In this document: in pieces, positions 13,601-26,340 of the stretch
Position numbering within the stretch: the first letter of the stretch is position 1
Layout: each line of letters begins with the position of its first letter
From: Siderastrea siderea
Lineage: Eukaryota > Cnidaria > Anthozoa > Scleractinia > Rhizangiidae
DNA: 64,000 nt
Direction of reading: 5' to 3'
Assembly (NCBI GenBank): GCA_964030785.1
Contig: OZ034970.1
Span: 18,613,134 to 18,677,133, forward strand
Notes under the pieces: model-generated
What the model was told of the DNA's origin: nothing
What the model saw: the letters and a program-made list of their open reading frames with translations, nothing else
The model's database searches: none
Program-made: the position numbers and the translations under genes

Positions 13601-16600
13601 TTAGTGGCCGGGGAACTTCATACTGCCTTTTTTAAGAAGGCCCATTTCTTTTCTATGTTCTGCAAGCTTGACTCTTGTACGACGCCCGAACAGTTCCCCA
13701 AGGCTTAAATGACCGGTGTTTGGAGGATTTCGATATCGGCAGTACAATCTGTAAGGTTACGCCCTGTACGATGCAAGACGAATTTTGTCTGTCATGAGTG
13801 ACGTGAGAACTCAACTTTTCAGAAAGTGCCAGAGACAACTCAGACCTCCTGGTTACCTCCAGTTTCACGCTGATTTGATGCCCTTAATATATTCTTTAAG
13901 TTTCTGCATGGTACGACGCAAAACCAATTTTCTTCGCTTTAAGTCACTAGACAAGTCGATTATCCAAACGTTGCCAGGTGCAGCTGAAATTGCTGGTTTT
14001 ATGAGGATTTTAAAATCAGCAAAACATTGTCTAAGGTTACGCCCTGTACGATGCAAGACAAGTTGTCTCTATGACGAGTGGTGTGAGAACTCAACTTTTC
14101 AGAAAGTTCCAGAGACAACTCATACCTCCAGTTTTACGATGACTTTTATGTCCTTTCTACATTCTCCAAGTTTGAATCTTGTACGACGCCCAACCAGTAT
14201 TGTCCGTCATGAGTGACGTGAGAACTCAGCTCTTAAGAACGTGCCGGAAACGACTTCTACCTCATGTTTTGCGATGATTTTGAAAACTCTTGTACGTTTT
14301 GGACTTACAAGCAGTATTCTCCGTTATGAAAGACGGGGAAACTGAATTTTTCACAAAGTGCATGAGACAAGTTATATACCTTCTATTTCATGATCACTCT
14401 AATGTCCTTAGTGCATTCTTAAAGTTTCAGGCTGGTACAACACAAAAGCAGTTTTCTTCATTATGAGTCACTTATATGAGGATTTCGGTATGGGCAGTCG
14501 TTCTGCAAGTTTACGCCCTGTACGACCCAAGACGAGTTTTCTCCATCATGAGTTACGTGAGAGCTTAACTCCTCAAAAAGAGCGGGAGAAAACCTATACC
14601 TCGTGTTTTACGATGAGTCATGTCCCTTGTAAATTCTGCATGTTTGAGCCTTGTACGACGCCCAACCAGTATTCTCCGTCATAAAATACGTGGGAACTCA
14701 ACTTTTCAGAAAGTGCTAGAGAGAACTCATTCCTCCTGGTTTGCGATGAGTTTGATGACTCCAGTACATTCTGCAAGGTTAAGTCTTTTAGGACGCACCA
14801 CCAGTATTTTTTGGTTTTGACTGAAGAGAGAACCCAATTTTGGAGAACGTGCCCAACCAGTGTTCTCCGCTAGGAGTGACGTGAAAACTCATCTTTCAAG
14901 AAAGTGCCGGAAATAACTTCTACCTCCTTTTTTCGATGATTTTGATGACTCCTGCACAGTTTGCATGTTTATGTCTTGTTGGACTTAAAAACCAGTACTC
15001 TCGGTTATGAGTGACCGGGGAACTGAATTTTGAAGAAAGTGCCTGAGCCAAGTCACACCTTCTGTTTGACGATTATTTTAATGTCCTTAGTGCATTCTTC
15101 AAGGTTCAGCCTGGTACGAAACAAAACCATTTTTCTTCAGTATGAGACACTGATAATTCGGTTTTTTAAAGGTTACCAACCACAGCAGATATCGCTGCTT
15201 ATATGAGGATTTCAATATCGGCAGCCGTTCTGCAAGTTTACGCCCTGTACGACGCAAGAGGAGTTTTCTCTATCATGAGTGACGTGAGAACTCAACTTTT
15301 TTAAAAGTGGCAGAGACAACTCATATCTTCTGTCTTACAATGACACTTATGTGTTTTGTACATTTTCCAAGTTTGAGTCTCGTACAACGCCCAACTAGTA
15401 TTCTCCGTTGTGAGTGATGTCAGAACTGAACTTTTCAGAAGCTGCCGAAGACAACTTACCCCTCCTGTCTTACGATGACTCTTATGTGTTTTGTACATTC
15501 TAAGTTTGTCTCGAAGGACGCACAACTCAGACTTTCTGTGTTACAGTGACTTTAAAGTATCTTGTAGATTCTGCAAGTTTGAGTCTTCTACGACGCCCAA
15601 CCAGTATTCTCCGTTATGAGTGATGTGAGAACTCATCTTTTAAGAAAGTGGCGGAAATAACTTCTACCTCCTGTTTTATGATGGATTTGATGACTCCTGT
15701 ACATTGTGCATGTTTATGTGTTCTTGAAGCTAGAACCAGTAGTCTCCGTTATGAGTGACGGGGGAACTGATTTTTTAGAAACTGCCTGAACCAAGTCATT
15801 TTTCCTCTTTCCCGAATATTTTAATGTCCTTAGGTCACTCTTCAAGCTTCAGCCTGGTACGAAACATTGCCAATTTTCGTCATTATGAGTCACTGATAAC
15901 TCGATTTTGCAAAAGATGCCAGGCACAGCTTTACTCTCTACTTTTTTGAGGTTAAGAAACTCATAACTCCTGGTTTACGATGAATTGGATGACTCCTGTA
16001 CAATCTGCAAGTTTAAGTCTTGTGGGACGCACAACCAGTATTCCTGGTTATGAGTGACGTCAGAACTCAACTTTTTAGAATGGCCAGAGACAACTCATAC
16101 CCTCTGGTTTGGGATGATTTTGATGACTGCAAGTTTAAGTCTTGTAGGATGCACCACCAGTATTTACTAGTATTTACTATTAGTACATTCTTCAAGTTTC
16201 TGCTTGGGACAACGCAAAACCAATTTTCTTCGTTATAAGTCACTAGGTAAGTCGATTTTTCAAAAGTTGCCAGGGACAGCTGAAATCGCCGCTTATATGA
16301 TGATTTCGATATCGGCAGTTCATTCTGCAAGGTTACGCCCTTTAAGACGCAAGACGATTTTATTCTATGATGAGTGATGTGAGAACTCAACTTTTCAGAA
16401 AGTACCAGAGACAACTCCTACCTCCAGTTTTACTATGACTTTTGTTTCTCTTGTACATTCTGCAAGTTTGAATCTTGCACGACGCGCAAGCAGTACTCTT
16501 GTTGTGAGTGAGTCGAGAATTAGCTTTTGAGAAAGTACCAGACACATTTCATACTTCCTGTTTTACGTTTATTATGTCTTTTGTACATTCTGCAATTCTG

Positions 16601-19156
16601 GTCTTGCACGACGCCCAACAAGTATTCCCTCTAATGAGGGACGTGAGAACTCATCTTTTAAGAAAGTGCTAGAAACAACTTTTACCTCCTGTTTTATGAT
16701 GATTTTGATGACTCTTGTACATTTTGCATGTTTAAGTCTTGTTGGACGCAAAAGAAGTATTTATGTCTCTTGTACATTTTGCAAGTTTGAGACTTGTACG
16801 TCGACCAATTAGTATTCTCTGCTATTTATGGGTACGGTTACTACTCAACTTTTCAGAAACTGCTGAAAACAACTTATACTTCCTGTTTTACAAAGACTTT
16901 TATGTCTCTTTTAACATTCTTGAAGTTTGAGTCTTGTACGACGCCCAACCGTACCAGTATTCTCCGTTATAAGTGACGTAAGAACTCAACTTTTCAGAAA
17001 GTGCTGAAGACAAATCATGTCTCATGTCTCATGTCTCACGAAGACTCATGTCTTCTGTAAATTCTGCAAGTTTGGATTTTGTAGGACGCCCAACCAGTAT
17101 TCTCCCTTATGAGTAACGGGAGAACTCAACATTTTAGAAAGAGCCAGAGACATCTTATATACGTTGGGTTTTACGATGACTTTTATGTATGTTCTACATT
17201 GTGAAAGTTTTAGTCCTGTACGACGCCCAACCAGTATTCCCCGTTATTAGTGGCGTGAGAACTCAACTTTTCAGAAAGTGACGGAGACAAGCCATACCTC
17301 CTGTTTTACGATGACTGTTATGTCTTCTTTATTCTGCAAGTTTCAGTCTTGTACGGCGCATAAGCAGTTTTCTCCGCTATGAGTGACATGAGAACTCAAC
17401 TTTTAAGAAAGTGCGGGAGACAACTTATACCTCCTCTTTTACGATGATTTTGATGACTCGTGTACATTTTGCTAGTTTACGTCTCGTTGGACGCACAACC
17501 AGTATTCTCCGTTATTAGTCACGCGGAAAGTGAATTTTTTAGAAAGTACCTTAGACAAGTCACACCTCCTGTTTCCCGGTGATTTTAATTACCTTGGTAT
17601 ATTGCTCACGTATCAGCCTAGTACGATGCAAAACGAATTCTCTTCATTATCAGTCACTGAATAACTCGAATTTTCACAAGTTGCTAGGCACAGCTTAAAT
17701 TGCCGGTTTTTTCAGGACTTCGATATCGGCAGTACATTCTGTAAGGTTACGCCCTGTTCGACGCAACACGAGTTTTCTTTTTCATGGGTGGCGTGAGAGC
17801 TCAATTTTTCAGAAAGTACCACAGACAACTCATAGCTACTGTTTTACGGTGACTCTTATCTTCTGTACATTCTCCAAGTTTGAGTCTTGTACGACGCCCA
17901 ACCAGTATTCTCCGTTATGAGTGAGGTGAATACTCAACTTTTCAGTAAGTGCTGAAAACAATTCATAGTTCCTGGTTCACGATGACATTATGTCTCTTGT
18001 ACATTCTGAAAGTTTGCGTCTTGTACAACGCTCAACCAGCAATCTCCCTTATGAGTGACGCGAGAATCAACTTTTGAGAAAGTGCTGGAGACATTTCATA
18101 GTTCCTCTTTTTCAATGACTCATGACTTTTGTACATTTTGCAAGTGCTAAAAACAACTCATACTTCCTGTTTCACAATGGCTTCTCATATCTCTTTTACA
18201 TTCTGGAAGTTTGGGTCTTGTACGACACCCAACCAGTAATCTCCGTTATGACTAACGCGAGAATCAACTTTTAACAAAGTGCTGCAGACATTTCATACTT
18301 CCTGTTTTACAATGACTCATGACTTTTGCACATTTTGCAAGTTTGAGCCTTGCACGATGCCCAACCAGTATTCTCCGTCATGAGTGATGTGAGTACTCAA
18401 CTTTTCAAAAAGTGCTGAAAACAACTCATACTTCCTGTTTCACGATGGCTTGTCATGTCTTTTGTACATTCTGGAAATTTGGGGTCTTGTACGACGCCCA
18501 ACCAGTAATCTCCGTTATGAGTGACGCGAGAATCAACTTTTGAGAGAGTGCCGCAGTCATTTCATACATTCTGTTTTACAATGACTCATGACTTTTGTAC
18601 ATTTTGCCAGTTTGAGCCTTGTACGATGCCCAACCAGTATTCTCCGTCATGAGTGATGTGAGATGTCATCTTTAAGAAAGTGCCTGAGACAAGTCATACT
18701 CTCTGTTACACGTCATAAGGGATGTGAGAACTTAACTTTTCAGAAAGTCCCAGAGACAACTCAGACCTTCTGGTTTGCGAAAAAGTGCCGGACACAAGTC
18801 ATACCTCCACTTTCACGATGATTTGTTGCCCTTAATACATTCTTAAAGTTTCTGCTTGGTACAACGCAAAACCAATTTTCCTCACTATGTCGTTAGATAA
18901 GTCGATTTTGCAAAAGTGGCCAGGGGCAGCTAAAATCGCTGGTTTTATTAAGATTTTGTTATCGGCAAAACTTTCTGTAAGGTTACGCCCTGTAGGGCGC
19001 ACGACAAGTTTTCTCTACAATGAGTGACGTGAAAACTCAACTTTTCAGAAGGTGCCAGAGACAACTCATACCTCTAGTTTTACGATGACTTTTTGGTCTT
19101 TTGCACATTCGTCAAGTTTGAATCTAGTACGACGCCCAACTAGTATTCCTCGTTAG

Positions 19157-19164
19157 GAGTGAGG
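19157..19164. repeat. 8-bp target-site duplication GAGTGAGG (left)
   Basis: Identical to 22829-22836. It flanks the CAGGGG...CCCCTG element. The two together regenerate a satellite monomer of the GAGTGACGCGAGAATCAACTT type. Confidence 0.85.
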
Positions 19165-19492
19165 CAGGGGGGGGAAGCAAACTTCGCCAATTTTCGTGAC
19201 CTGATGATCCACCGAAAATTGACGTCACATCCGGTTTCAAAAATCGTCGAGCAGCTTGCTCAGTGAGTTGCAAGATGGACGCTCGGGAGTTTATGGTTTC
19301 TTCTTTCTTGTGACCACCACTGACACGCAATTGCTTATCTTGAATACCAGAGATGTTACAAAGTTACTGGATTATCTATTTTAGCCGATATATTGGCAAA
19401 ACAGAAATGTTTAGTACAGTTTTGATGGCATTTTCCAGGCAGCTTCGTGCAATGTCATGGCGAGTGTGTCGCAATTTTCAATACATGTGCGG

Positions 19493-19876
19493 ATCAAACT
19501 TTTGCTTCTCGTGACTCCTGATTCAGTGTAATTGTCAATTTAAATAGCCTATGATGCGTGAAATATAATGAAGAAAACGCGAGCAGTAACAGTTTGGATT
19601 GTTAACATCGGGAAGGTAATTAACACTCGACGTAAAGTGCTGGAAGTCCTACTCTATCGAAACTACTCTGCACAGTGATACCTGATATCGTCTCTAACGG
19701 AGCCGCTCAAACTTTTGCCTCTCGTGACCCTTGATTCAAAGGAATCGTCAATTAAAATAGTCTATCCCGAGTATAATACAATGAAGAAAACGTCGGTAGT
19801 CACAGTATGTTGTGTTAACACTGGGAAGGTAATTAACACTCGCAGAAAAGTGCTGGAAGCAGTATCGAAACCAACC
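19493..19876 (+). repeat. Internal direct repeat, two copies of about 165 bp
   Basis: 19493-19660 and 19707-19876 share TCAAACTTTTGC, TCTCGTGAC, AATGAAGAAAACG, GGGAAGGTAATTAACACTCG and AAAGTGCTGGAAG in order, with about 80% identity by eye. The second copy contains an open frame of 75 codons (19715-19942). With no codon signal or recognisable motif, I do not call it a gene. Confidence 0.75.
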
Positions 19877-19942
19877 GCGGACATGTTTAGAAGCACTCCT
19901 GATGTGGCAGACATCTGTGCACTCAAGCAGACTCGAGGTTAG

Positions 19943-22740
19943 TAGTCTTGTGTTTTCGAAGTTTCCGTTTTACGATGATGGGTAGACACAATTTGTTTTT
20001 CTATGGGAATGTATTTTTTGTGCTTCGTTGTTTTAAAAGAAGTCTGAATAAAGAGAACTGCATAATTAATGAATGAATTTTATCTGATTGAGCGATTCCT
20101 AGGTTGGGGGGAGGCGGGGGAGGGGAAGTAGGGATGGTGAGACGAACAAACCAGCGTTGTAATAACATAAAGTAGAATCCTGATTTCTCAAGCTCTCGGT
20201 TTCTGAAAACTGGCTTCCCTTTCCCAGTCAAACACTGTAATTTTACCCCGATTTTTCAAACCCCCAGATAATTCAAACCAATTTCCTTTTCCCCAGGAGG
20301 TTAAAAAAATCGGGATTCCACTGTATGTTTAAGATTGGGATTACCAATACAAATTGTCGACATAATTGCGGGATTATCTAGCTACCTTGCCCTTTTAATA
20401 TACATGTATTCCCTTTATATTACTACAAGAAAAGGAAATAGTCCTTTATTGATCAGGCTTGTTTGGAATTTTTAATTAATTCCAGTGTTACATTGCTTGT
20501 GATGTTGATGTTTTTGTAGTTAAATACAAAGGCATCAACATGTTGGTCACTTTTCTACAAATTATACAGCACCATTCAAAAGTAAGTTGACACTCAATAC
20601 TTGATCCTCACATGAATCAAGTATTGAGAATCAAGACTCGATAATTGATTTTTGATTCACAATACTTGATTCCTGCACAAATCACCCAACCGGAACAGCC
20701 TTTGTTCAGTTTCGGGTATTTGCCTCGTGTCTCAATAAAACATCAAAACAAACAAAACCAAAACCAAAAAAGATTATGTTTCCCCACATTTCAAAACGTT
20801 TCAGCTCTATTCTTGGTTTTCACTGTCACGCCATAAAATAATAAAATCGAAAGCAGTTGATGAAAGAAGCCAAGAATTTGTAATATTATAAAGGATACAT
20901 AACTAAACAACTTCACCAAGTCTCAGACCTGTATGGTATTCCGTTGTTGAGTTATTTGCCGAAACGTTCGATTGAGATTTGCAGAGCTCAGTATGGAAAC
21001 GCCATGTTGGTGTCCCTCGGAGGGGCACAAACATGGCCGCCGGAAATCAATGAAAACATCTGGAAGTCACTTCTGCTCTTCCAGCGATTACTTTTCTCTC
21101 GTGAACCACTATACAGCCACATTAATTTCTCTCCTAATGCTCTAACTGTCCAAACTGCTAAAAATCACAAGGAGAGTCCTTTTTTTCACAGGAGAAAGCT
21201 TTGTCATGGACGCTGTGTTGGTGTCACGTAGGGTGAAAAGCCAGAAATTGAATATTCTGTATTTTCAAAACGAAAGACGCCACCGAGCTGAAAACTTGTG
21301 AAAAGATGTATTTTTAAGTTATCTTCAACCTGGTGGGGATATAAAATCTGAAGACCTCGCGATTTATGATTTTAGAATTTTATGACGTCACGTGAAAACC
21401 AGCAATACATAATTAACTCAAACTCGATTTTGGATTTGTTAACCAGCAACAGTACTCATCTGGTGTTGTGTCATAGTTATTGTGTAGTTCCAGAAAAAAA
21501 ATCGATACCCACCACATGGAAGGTCATTGGAAATTCCTAGGGGAAAGGGGCTTTCAAAAGGCAAAATTTTAGAAGCAAAGTATGAAGCTAAGCTGAAATC
21601 TCTGGGGGGGGGGGGGAAACAGAAAAACCTTCTGTGGAGGGAGTAAAGATATTTTCTGGAACTACATATCATTCATGTAACCAGTATCCAAAGTGTAGGG
21701 AAAGATATTGCTCATCATCCATTATGTGTAGGTGACCATAAATGACATTACCATACAGAAACCAGTTTCTAATTCCCAGTACAGTTATGTATACAGTAGG
21801 TTGGGACTACACTTAATTGTTAGTCTTGATTATCTGTCAGGCAAATCTGTTGGTAAAAAATATTCACGACCCTTATGATCAGGATGGGTTGCTTGCACTT
21901 GACCTTGTTGTATAAGGTTACTGGTTGATTCCTTGATTTGTAAGTCTTCTGTCCACAACCACAGTATCAGTGGATGATTACAAATAAGGACTGTGCGATG
22001 AATAAGCTGACATATTGACTTCAGTCAGCATCTGGCTTTAATTAAAGACAGCTTTTATGTAGCAGTTTAATTATGAAATTACTAAGCTGTTACTAGTAGT
22101 GTGCGCAATTAAGTAATCAAAATGTATAAAAATACTTAATAGGACACTAATAATAAAGCGTTATTGTTTGTCTTACGATGTGGTCACTTGTGATGTAGAC
22201 CAATATATATTGAGAATTTAATAATATAGAAAAAAAGAAAAGAAAACAGATAAAGGGAAGTCTTGGCGGTCAACAGCGACAAAGCACCACAAGGAGTATT
22301 GTTTCAGATTCTGTGTTGTGAACAGTCTCTCTAAAAAACAAAGAGTGTTAATGGGGTTCCCACTTGTTAGAAACGCCGTCTTTGCGATGTTTTGTTAAAA
22401 GGAGTCTTATTCTACAACATAGGCTATTTAAATAAAGAATTACTCACCTTGAAGTCATCATTTTAACTGATTTTCCGAATCCTGTGAAATTCGAGGGAGA
22501 CAAAGCCGCCATTTTCCTTACAAAAGAACGCTCGAAAACAACGCAGTTTATAAACCTTTATTTAGAATAATCTCTTCACTAATCAAATGGAAGGAAAGAG
22601 TACATATTTCATTTCATTGTCACGAAAATGTAACAGGAAAATTTATCGCCGATGAAAAAATATGGCCATTTTACTCACCAACTGAATGAAACTGTCGCCG
22701 TCAATTTTGATTTTCCCGCCCGCGGAAGAAAAAGGCTGTT
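19943..22740. other. hAT-like element interior, no gene recognised
   Basis: About 2.8 kb of AT-rich DNA. It has a GA-rich/G-rich patch at 20106-20130, a palindromic cluster at 20590-20670 built on TCAAGTATTGA, and a G12 run near 21606. An open frame of 95 codons (20944-21231) lacks any family signature. A YY1-like GCCGCCATTTT occurs near 22506. I see no splice-supported or conserved coding region. Confidence 0.5.
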
Positions 22741-22828
22741 TTTGGACCGGATGTGACGTCAATTATCGGTGGATCATCCGACCACAAAAAAAGTCCCAGG
22801 CGTAGTCAAGTGTTCTCCCCCGCCCCTG

Positions 22829-23131
22829 GAGTGAGGCGAGAATTAACTTTTGAGAAAGTGCCAGAAACATTTCATACTTCTTTTTTAACGATGAGACAAT
22901 TCATACCTTCTGTTTCACGATGATTTTAATGTCCTCAGTGCATTCTTTAAGTTTCAGCCTAGTACGACAAAACCAATTTTGTTTTTATAACTTATTTTTG
23001 TCAAAACTTGCCAGGCGCAGCTAAAATCAACGCTTATATGAGGATTTCTATATCGGCAGTTCATTCTGCAAGTTTTCGCCCTGTACGACCCAAGACGAGT
23101 TTTCTCCGTGGTGAGTGACGTGAGAACTTAA
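22829..23131. repeat. Short satellite block between two transposons, flanked by TSD copies
   Basis: The first eight bases (GAGTGAGG) are the right target-site duplication of the hAT-like element. The last four (TTAA) are the left target-site duplication of the next element. Between them are about two satellite monomers (GTTTCAGCCTAGTACGACAAAACC; TTTCGCCCTGTACGACCC). Their monomer phase fits the satellite on the far side of each insertion. Confidence 0.88.
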
Positions 23132-24096
23132 GAGCGGATGTCTGTAAATATCGACCGGAGGCGCACAATAAGGAAAATATCAAAATTCTGAAAAAAATTC
23201 CCAAAGTAGCCCTAGGGGAACTATTAACAGAAACATATTTTTTACTTCGATCCGATAATTGTTTTAGACGTACGGAGGTAGTCTTCGTTTCGCAGCTCTC
23301 GGACCTGGCTTTCAGGGTCTCTCACAGTGCATCGCGAAAAGCCCGTTAACAAAATCAAAACAATTCTGACGAGAACAACAAATAACTAATCACATAGAGT
23401 AGTTAATTACACACATTTTGAGTGTTCATTTTGTCAGTTTCGACTTGAATGGAATATTTGGGAGAATTTTCGATATTTATATTATTTTGAGCGATTTCTT
23501 GCAATGAAAAATTGACAAAATTGATGGCCTAAAATCATCGACTGGTACATGGCGTACAGTAAAGTACCCTATACCATGTAAAAGAGCATTACTTCTTCTT
23601 TTAAAATCCGTTTTCAAAAACATGGGCAACTCAAAAGAAACGTTGTAGGCCACGAAATACAGGTACTACTTTCGTGTAATTTGACCGTTCCCGACACGGC
23701 AGTCCATGTTAAAAAACTCAGATAAACACGACACAAAAACATGTTTGAACATCCAATGTTTAATAACAGCTGCTGTCAGGCATCAGTACATGTTAAAAAG
23801 ACTATTTTGTGGGATTTGGTATCGTTTGGGCGAAATAAATAGACGAATTTAAGCTGTTTCATCCACCTTAATCTACACGAGTCACGTGAAGTTTGTCAAA
23901 GGTCAAGTATTCCGACGCGTAAACTCAACCAAATCCGAACATTTTACGCTCAGAAATTACTTTCTAACACATAGATCAATTTGTTAATACTGTATGTTTT
24001 TTCTACCTTATTCTGGGCTCCTGGGTAGCGAGGAAATCTAGCAGAACTATCGCGAACGACATCATCGGCGGTTTCATCAAAATTATGCCAACGGCA
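23132..24096 (+). repeat. Left TIR of the TTAA element (outer part)
   Basis: Inverted match to about 37304-38268. Shared blocks include TGTCTGTAAATATCGACC, ACGTACGGAGGTAGTCTTCG, ACACATTTTGAGTGTTC, GGGAACGGTCAAATTACACG-type text in reverse, and CACGTGAAGTTTGTCAAAGG. The arms differ by scattered substitutions and small indels, so the element is not very recent. The arm is cut at 24096 by the nested element and resumes at 33609. Confidence 0.85.
24089..24096. repeat. 8-bp target-site duplication CAACGGCA (left)
   Basis: Identical to 33601-33608. The intact TIR copy near 37306-37313 shows the unoccupied site with one CAACGGCA, proving the duplication. Confidence 0.9.
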
Positions 24097-24162
24097 GGTA
24101 TATACTCCATGGGAGAATGCCATGGATGCATTGGCCATATAATCAATACACCCCTGTATACC

Positions 24163-26340
24163 TTCTATACCCTTGAATACCCATATATATACCTCTTGTA
24201 TACCCCTGTATACCCTTGAATACCCCTGTATACCCTTGAATACCCCTGTATACCTTTGACCACCCCTGTTTACCCTTATATACCCCTGTTTACCCTTATA
24301 AACCCCTGTTTACCCTTGTATACCCCTGTTTACCCTTGTATACCCCTGTTTACCCTTGAATACCCCTGTATACCCTTGACTACCCTGTTTACCCTTATAT
24401 ACCCCTGTTTACCCTTATATACCCCTGTTTACCCTTATATACCCCTGTTTACCCTTATATACCCCTGTTTACCCTTGTATACCCCTGTTTACCCTTGAAT
24501 ACCCCTGTATACCCTTGACTACCCCTGTTTACCCTTGAATACCCCTGTATACCTTTGACTACTCCTGTTTACCCTTGAATACCCTTATATACCCCTGTTT
24601 ACCCTTGAATACCCCTGTTTACCCTTGAATACCACTGTTTACCCTTGTATAGCCCTGTTTACCCTTGACTACCCCTGTTTACCCTTGAATACCCCTGTAT
24701 ACCTTTGACTACTCCTGTTTACCCTTGAATACCCTTATATACCCCTGATTACCCTTGAATACCCCTGTTTACCCTTGAATACCCCTGTTTACCCTTGTAT
24801 AGCCCTGTTTACCCTTGAATACCCCTGTTTACCCTTGTATACCCCTGTATACCCTTGAATACCCCTGTTTACCCTTGTATACCCCTGTATACCCTTGACT
24901 ACTCCTGTTTATCCTTGAATACCCTTACATACCCCTGTTTACCCTTGTATACCCCTGTTTACCCTTGAATACCCCTGTATACCCTTGACTACTCCTGTTT
25001 ACCCTTGAATACCCCTGTATACCCCTGTTTACCCTTGTATACCCCTGTTTACCCTTAAATACCCCTGTATACCCTTGAATACCATTGTATACCCCTGTAT
25101 ACCCTTGAGTACCCCTGTATACCCTTGTATACCCCTGTTTACCCTTGTATAGCCCTGTTTACCCTTGAATACCCCTGTTTACCCTTGTATACCCCTGTAT
25201 ACCCTTGTATACCCCTGTTTACCCTTGAATACCCTTGTATACCCTTGACTACTCCTGTTTACCCTTGAATACCCCTGTTTACCCTTGTATACCCCTGTAT
25301 ACCCTTGTATACCCCTGTTTACCCTTGAATACCCTTGTATACCCTTGACTACTCCTGTTTACCCTTGAATACCCTTGTATACCCCTGTTTACCCTTGTAT
25401 ACCCCTGTTTACCCTTGAATACCCTTGTATACCTTTGACTACTCCTGTTTACCCTTGAATACCCTTATATACCCCTGTTTACTCTTGAATACTCCTGTAT
25501 ACCCTTGACTACCCCTGTTTACCCTTGAATACCCTTACATACCCCTGTTTACCCTTGTATACGCCTGTTTACCCTTGAATACCCCTGTATACCCTAGAAT
25601 ACCCCTGTTTACCCTTGAATACCCTTGTATACCCCTGTTTACCCTTGAATACCCCTGCATACCCTTGACTACTCCTGTTTACCTTTGAATACCCTTACAT
25701 ACCCCTGTTTACCCTTGAATACCCCTGCATACCCTTCACTACTCCTGTTTACCCTTGAATACCCTTGTATACCCTTGAATACCCTTATATACCCATGTTT
25801 ACCTTTGTATACCCCTGTGTACCCTTGAATACCCTTGTATACCCTTGAATACCCTTATATACCCCTGTTTACCTTTGTATACCCCTGTTTACCCTTGTAT
25901 AGCCCTGTTTACCCTTGAATACCCCTGTTTACCCTTGTCTACCCCTGTATACCCTTGTATACCCCTGTTTACCCTTGAATACCCTTGTATACCCTTGACT
26001 ACTCCTGTTTACCCTTGAATACCCTTGTATACCTTTGACTACTCCTGTTTACCCTTGAATACCCTTATATACCCCTGTTTACCCTTGACTACCCCTGTTC
26101 ACCCTTGAACATCCCTGTATACTACTGTATACCCGTGAATACTCCTGTATACCCTTGTATACCCCTGTATACCTTGTATACCCTTGATTCCTATTGTATA
26201 CCCTTGAATACCTTTGTACACCCCTGAATTAATACCCCTGCATACCACACTATATCCTTGTTTACCCTTGAATTCCCTTGTATACCCTTGAATACCCCTG
26301 TATCACTGTAGACCCTTGTACACCCTTGATCCCCATTGTA
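24163..26340 (+). repeat. 10-bp minisatellite array, left (C-rich on plus strand)
   Basis: Units are TACCCYTGWW, usually alternating as TACCCCTGTT/TACCCTTGAA. The phase does not shift by a single base from about 24421 to about 26100, so the period is exactly 10 with almost no indels across some 170 units. Degenerate units continue to about 26340. Pro/Tyr/Leu-rich open frames here are products of a repeat lacking stop codons. Confidence 0.95.

Larger units (their letters stand above)
5703..19164. repeat. 135-bp satellite array, block 2 (longest)
   Basis: About 13.5 kb of the same degenerate monomers. Four monomer classes can be told apart. A: TACGACGCCCAACCAGTATT. D: GTTGGACGCACAACCAGT with GATGATTTTGATGACTCC. 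B: CTGGTACGACACAAAACCAATT followed by GTTGCCAGGCACAGCT. C: TTTACGCCCTGTACGACC with AAGACGAGTTTTCTCC. D-B-C is a recurrent order, giving a three-monomer higher-order unit near 403 bp (for example 6578 onward repeats at 6981 onward). A 2.1-kb segment at about 6371-8470 reappears at about 11873-13600. No gene is present. The last 8 bases are the left target-site copy of the hAT-like element. Confidence 0.93.
19165..22828. mobile_element. hAT-like non-autonomous DNA transposon (3.66 kb)
   Basis: Ends are CAGGGGGGGG at 19165 and CCCCGCCCCTG ending at 22828. A 33-bp block at 19203-19235 (GATGATCCACCG... ACATCCGGT) recurs inverted at 22747-22779 with one mismatch. The flanking 8-bp duplication GAGTGAGG and the CAGGG terminus are typical of the hAT superfamily (established knowledge). 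No transposase frame is present, so the element would need a transposase in trans. Inside is a direct repeat of about 165 bp (19493-19660 and 19707-19876). There is also a poly-G tract near 21606 and short AT-rich palindromes such as TCAATACTTGAT near 20595. Both ends carry a CRE (TGACGTCA) next to an ETS-like CATCCGG. Confidence 0.8.

Noticed and set aside
182..18000. Dozens of 60-143 codon frames such as 9470-9811 and 13785-14216 with similar peptides (HTSCFTM, SLVRRPTSI)
   Set aside because: They are translations of the 135-bp satellite. The period is a multiple of three, so frames recur. Stops at GAGTGACGTGAG are lost by random substitution in the longer ones. Both strands give equal numbers of frames.
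20944..21231. 95-codon frame inside the hAT-like element as a transposase fragment
   Set aside because: It has no hAT dimerisation or catalytic motif and no neighbouring frames that could be exons.
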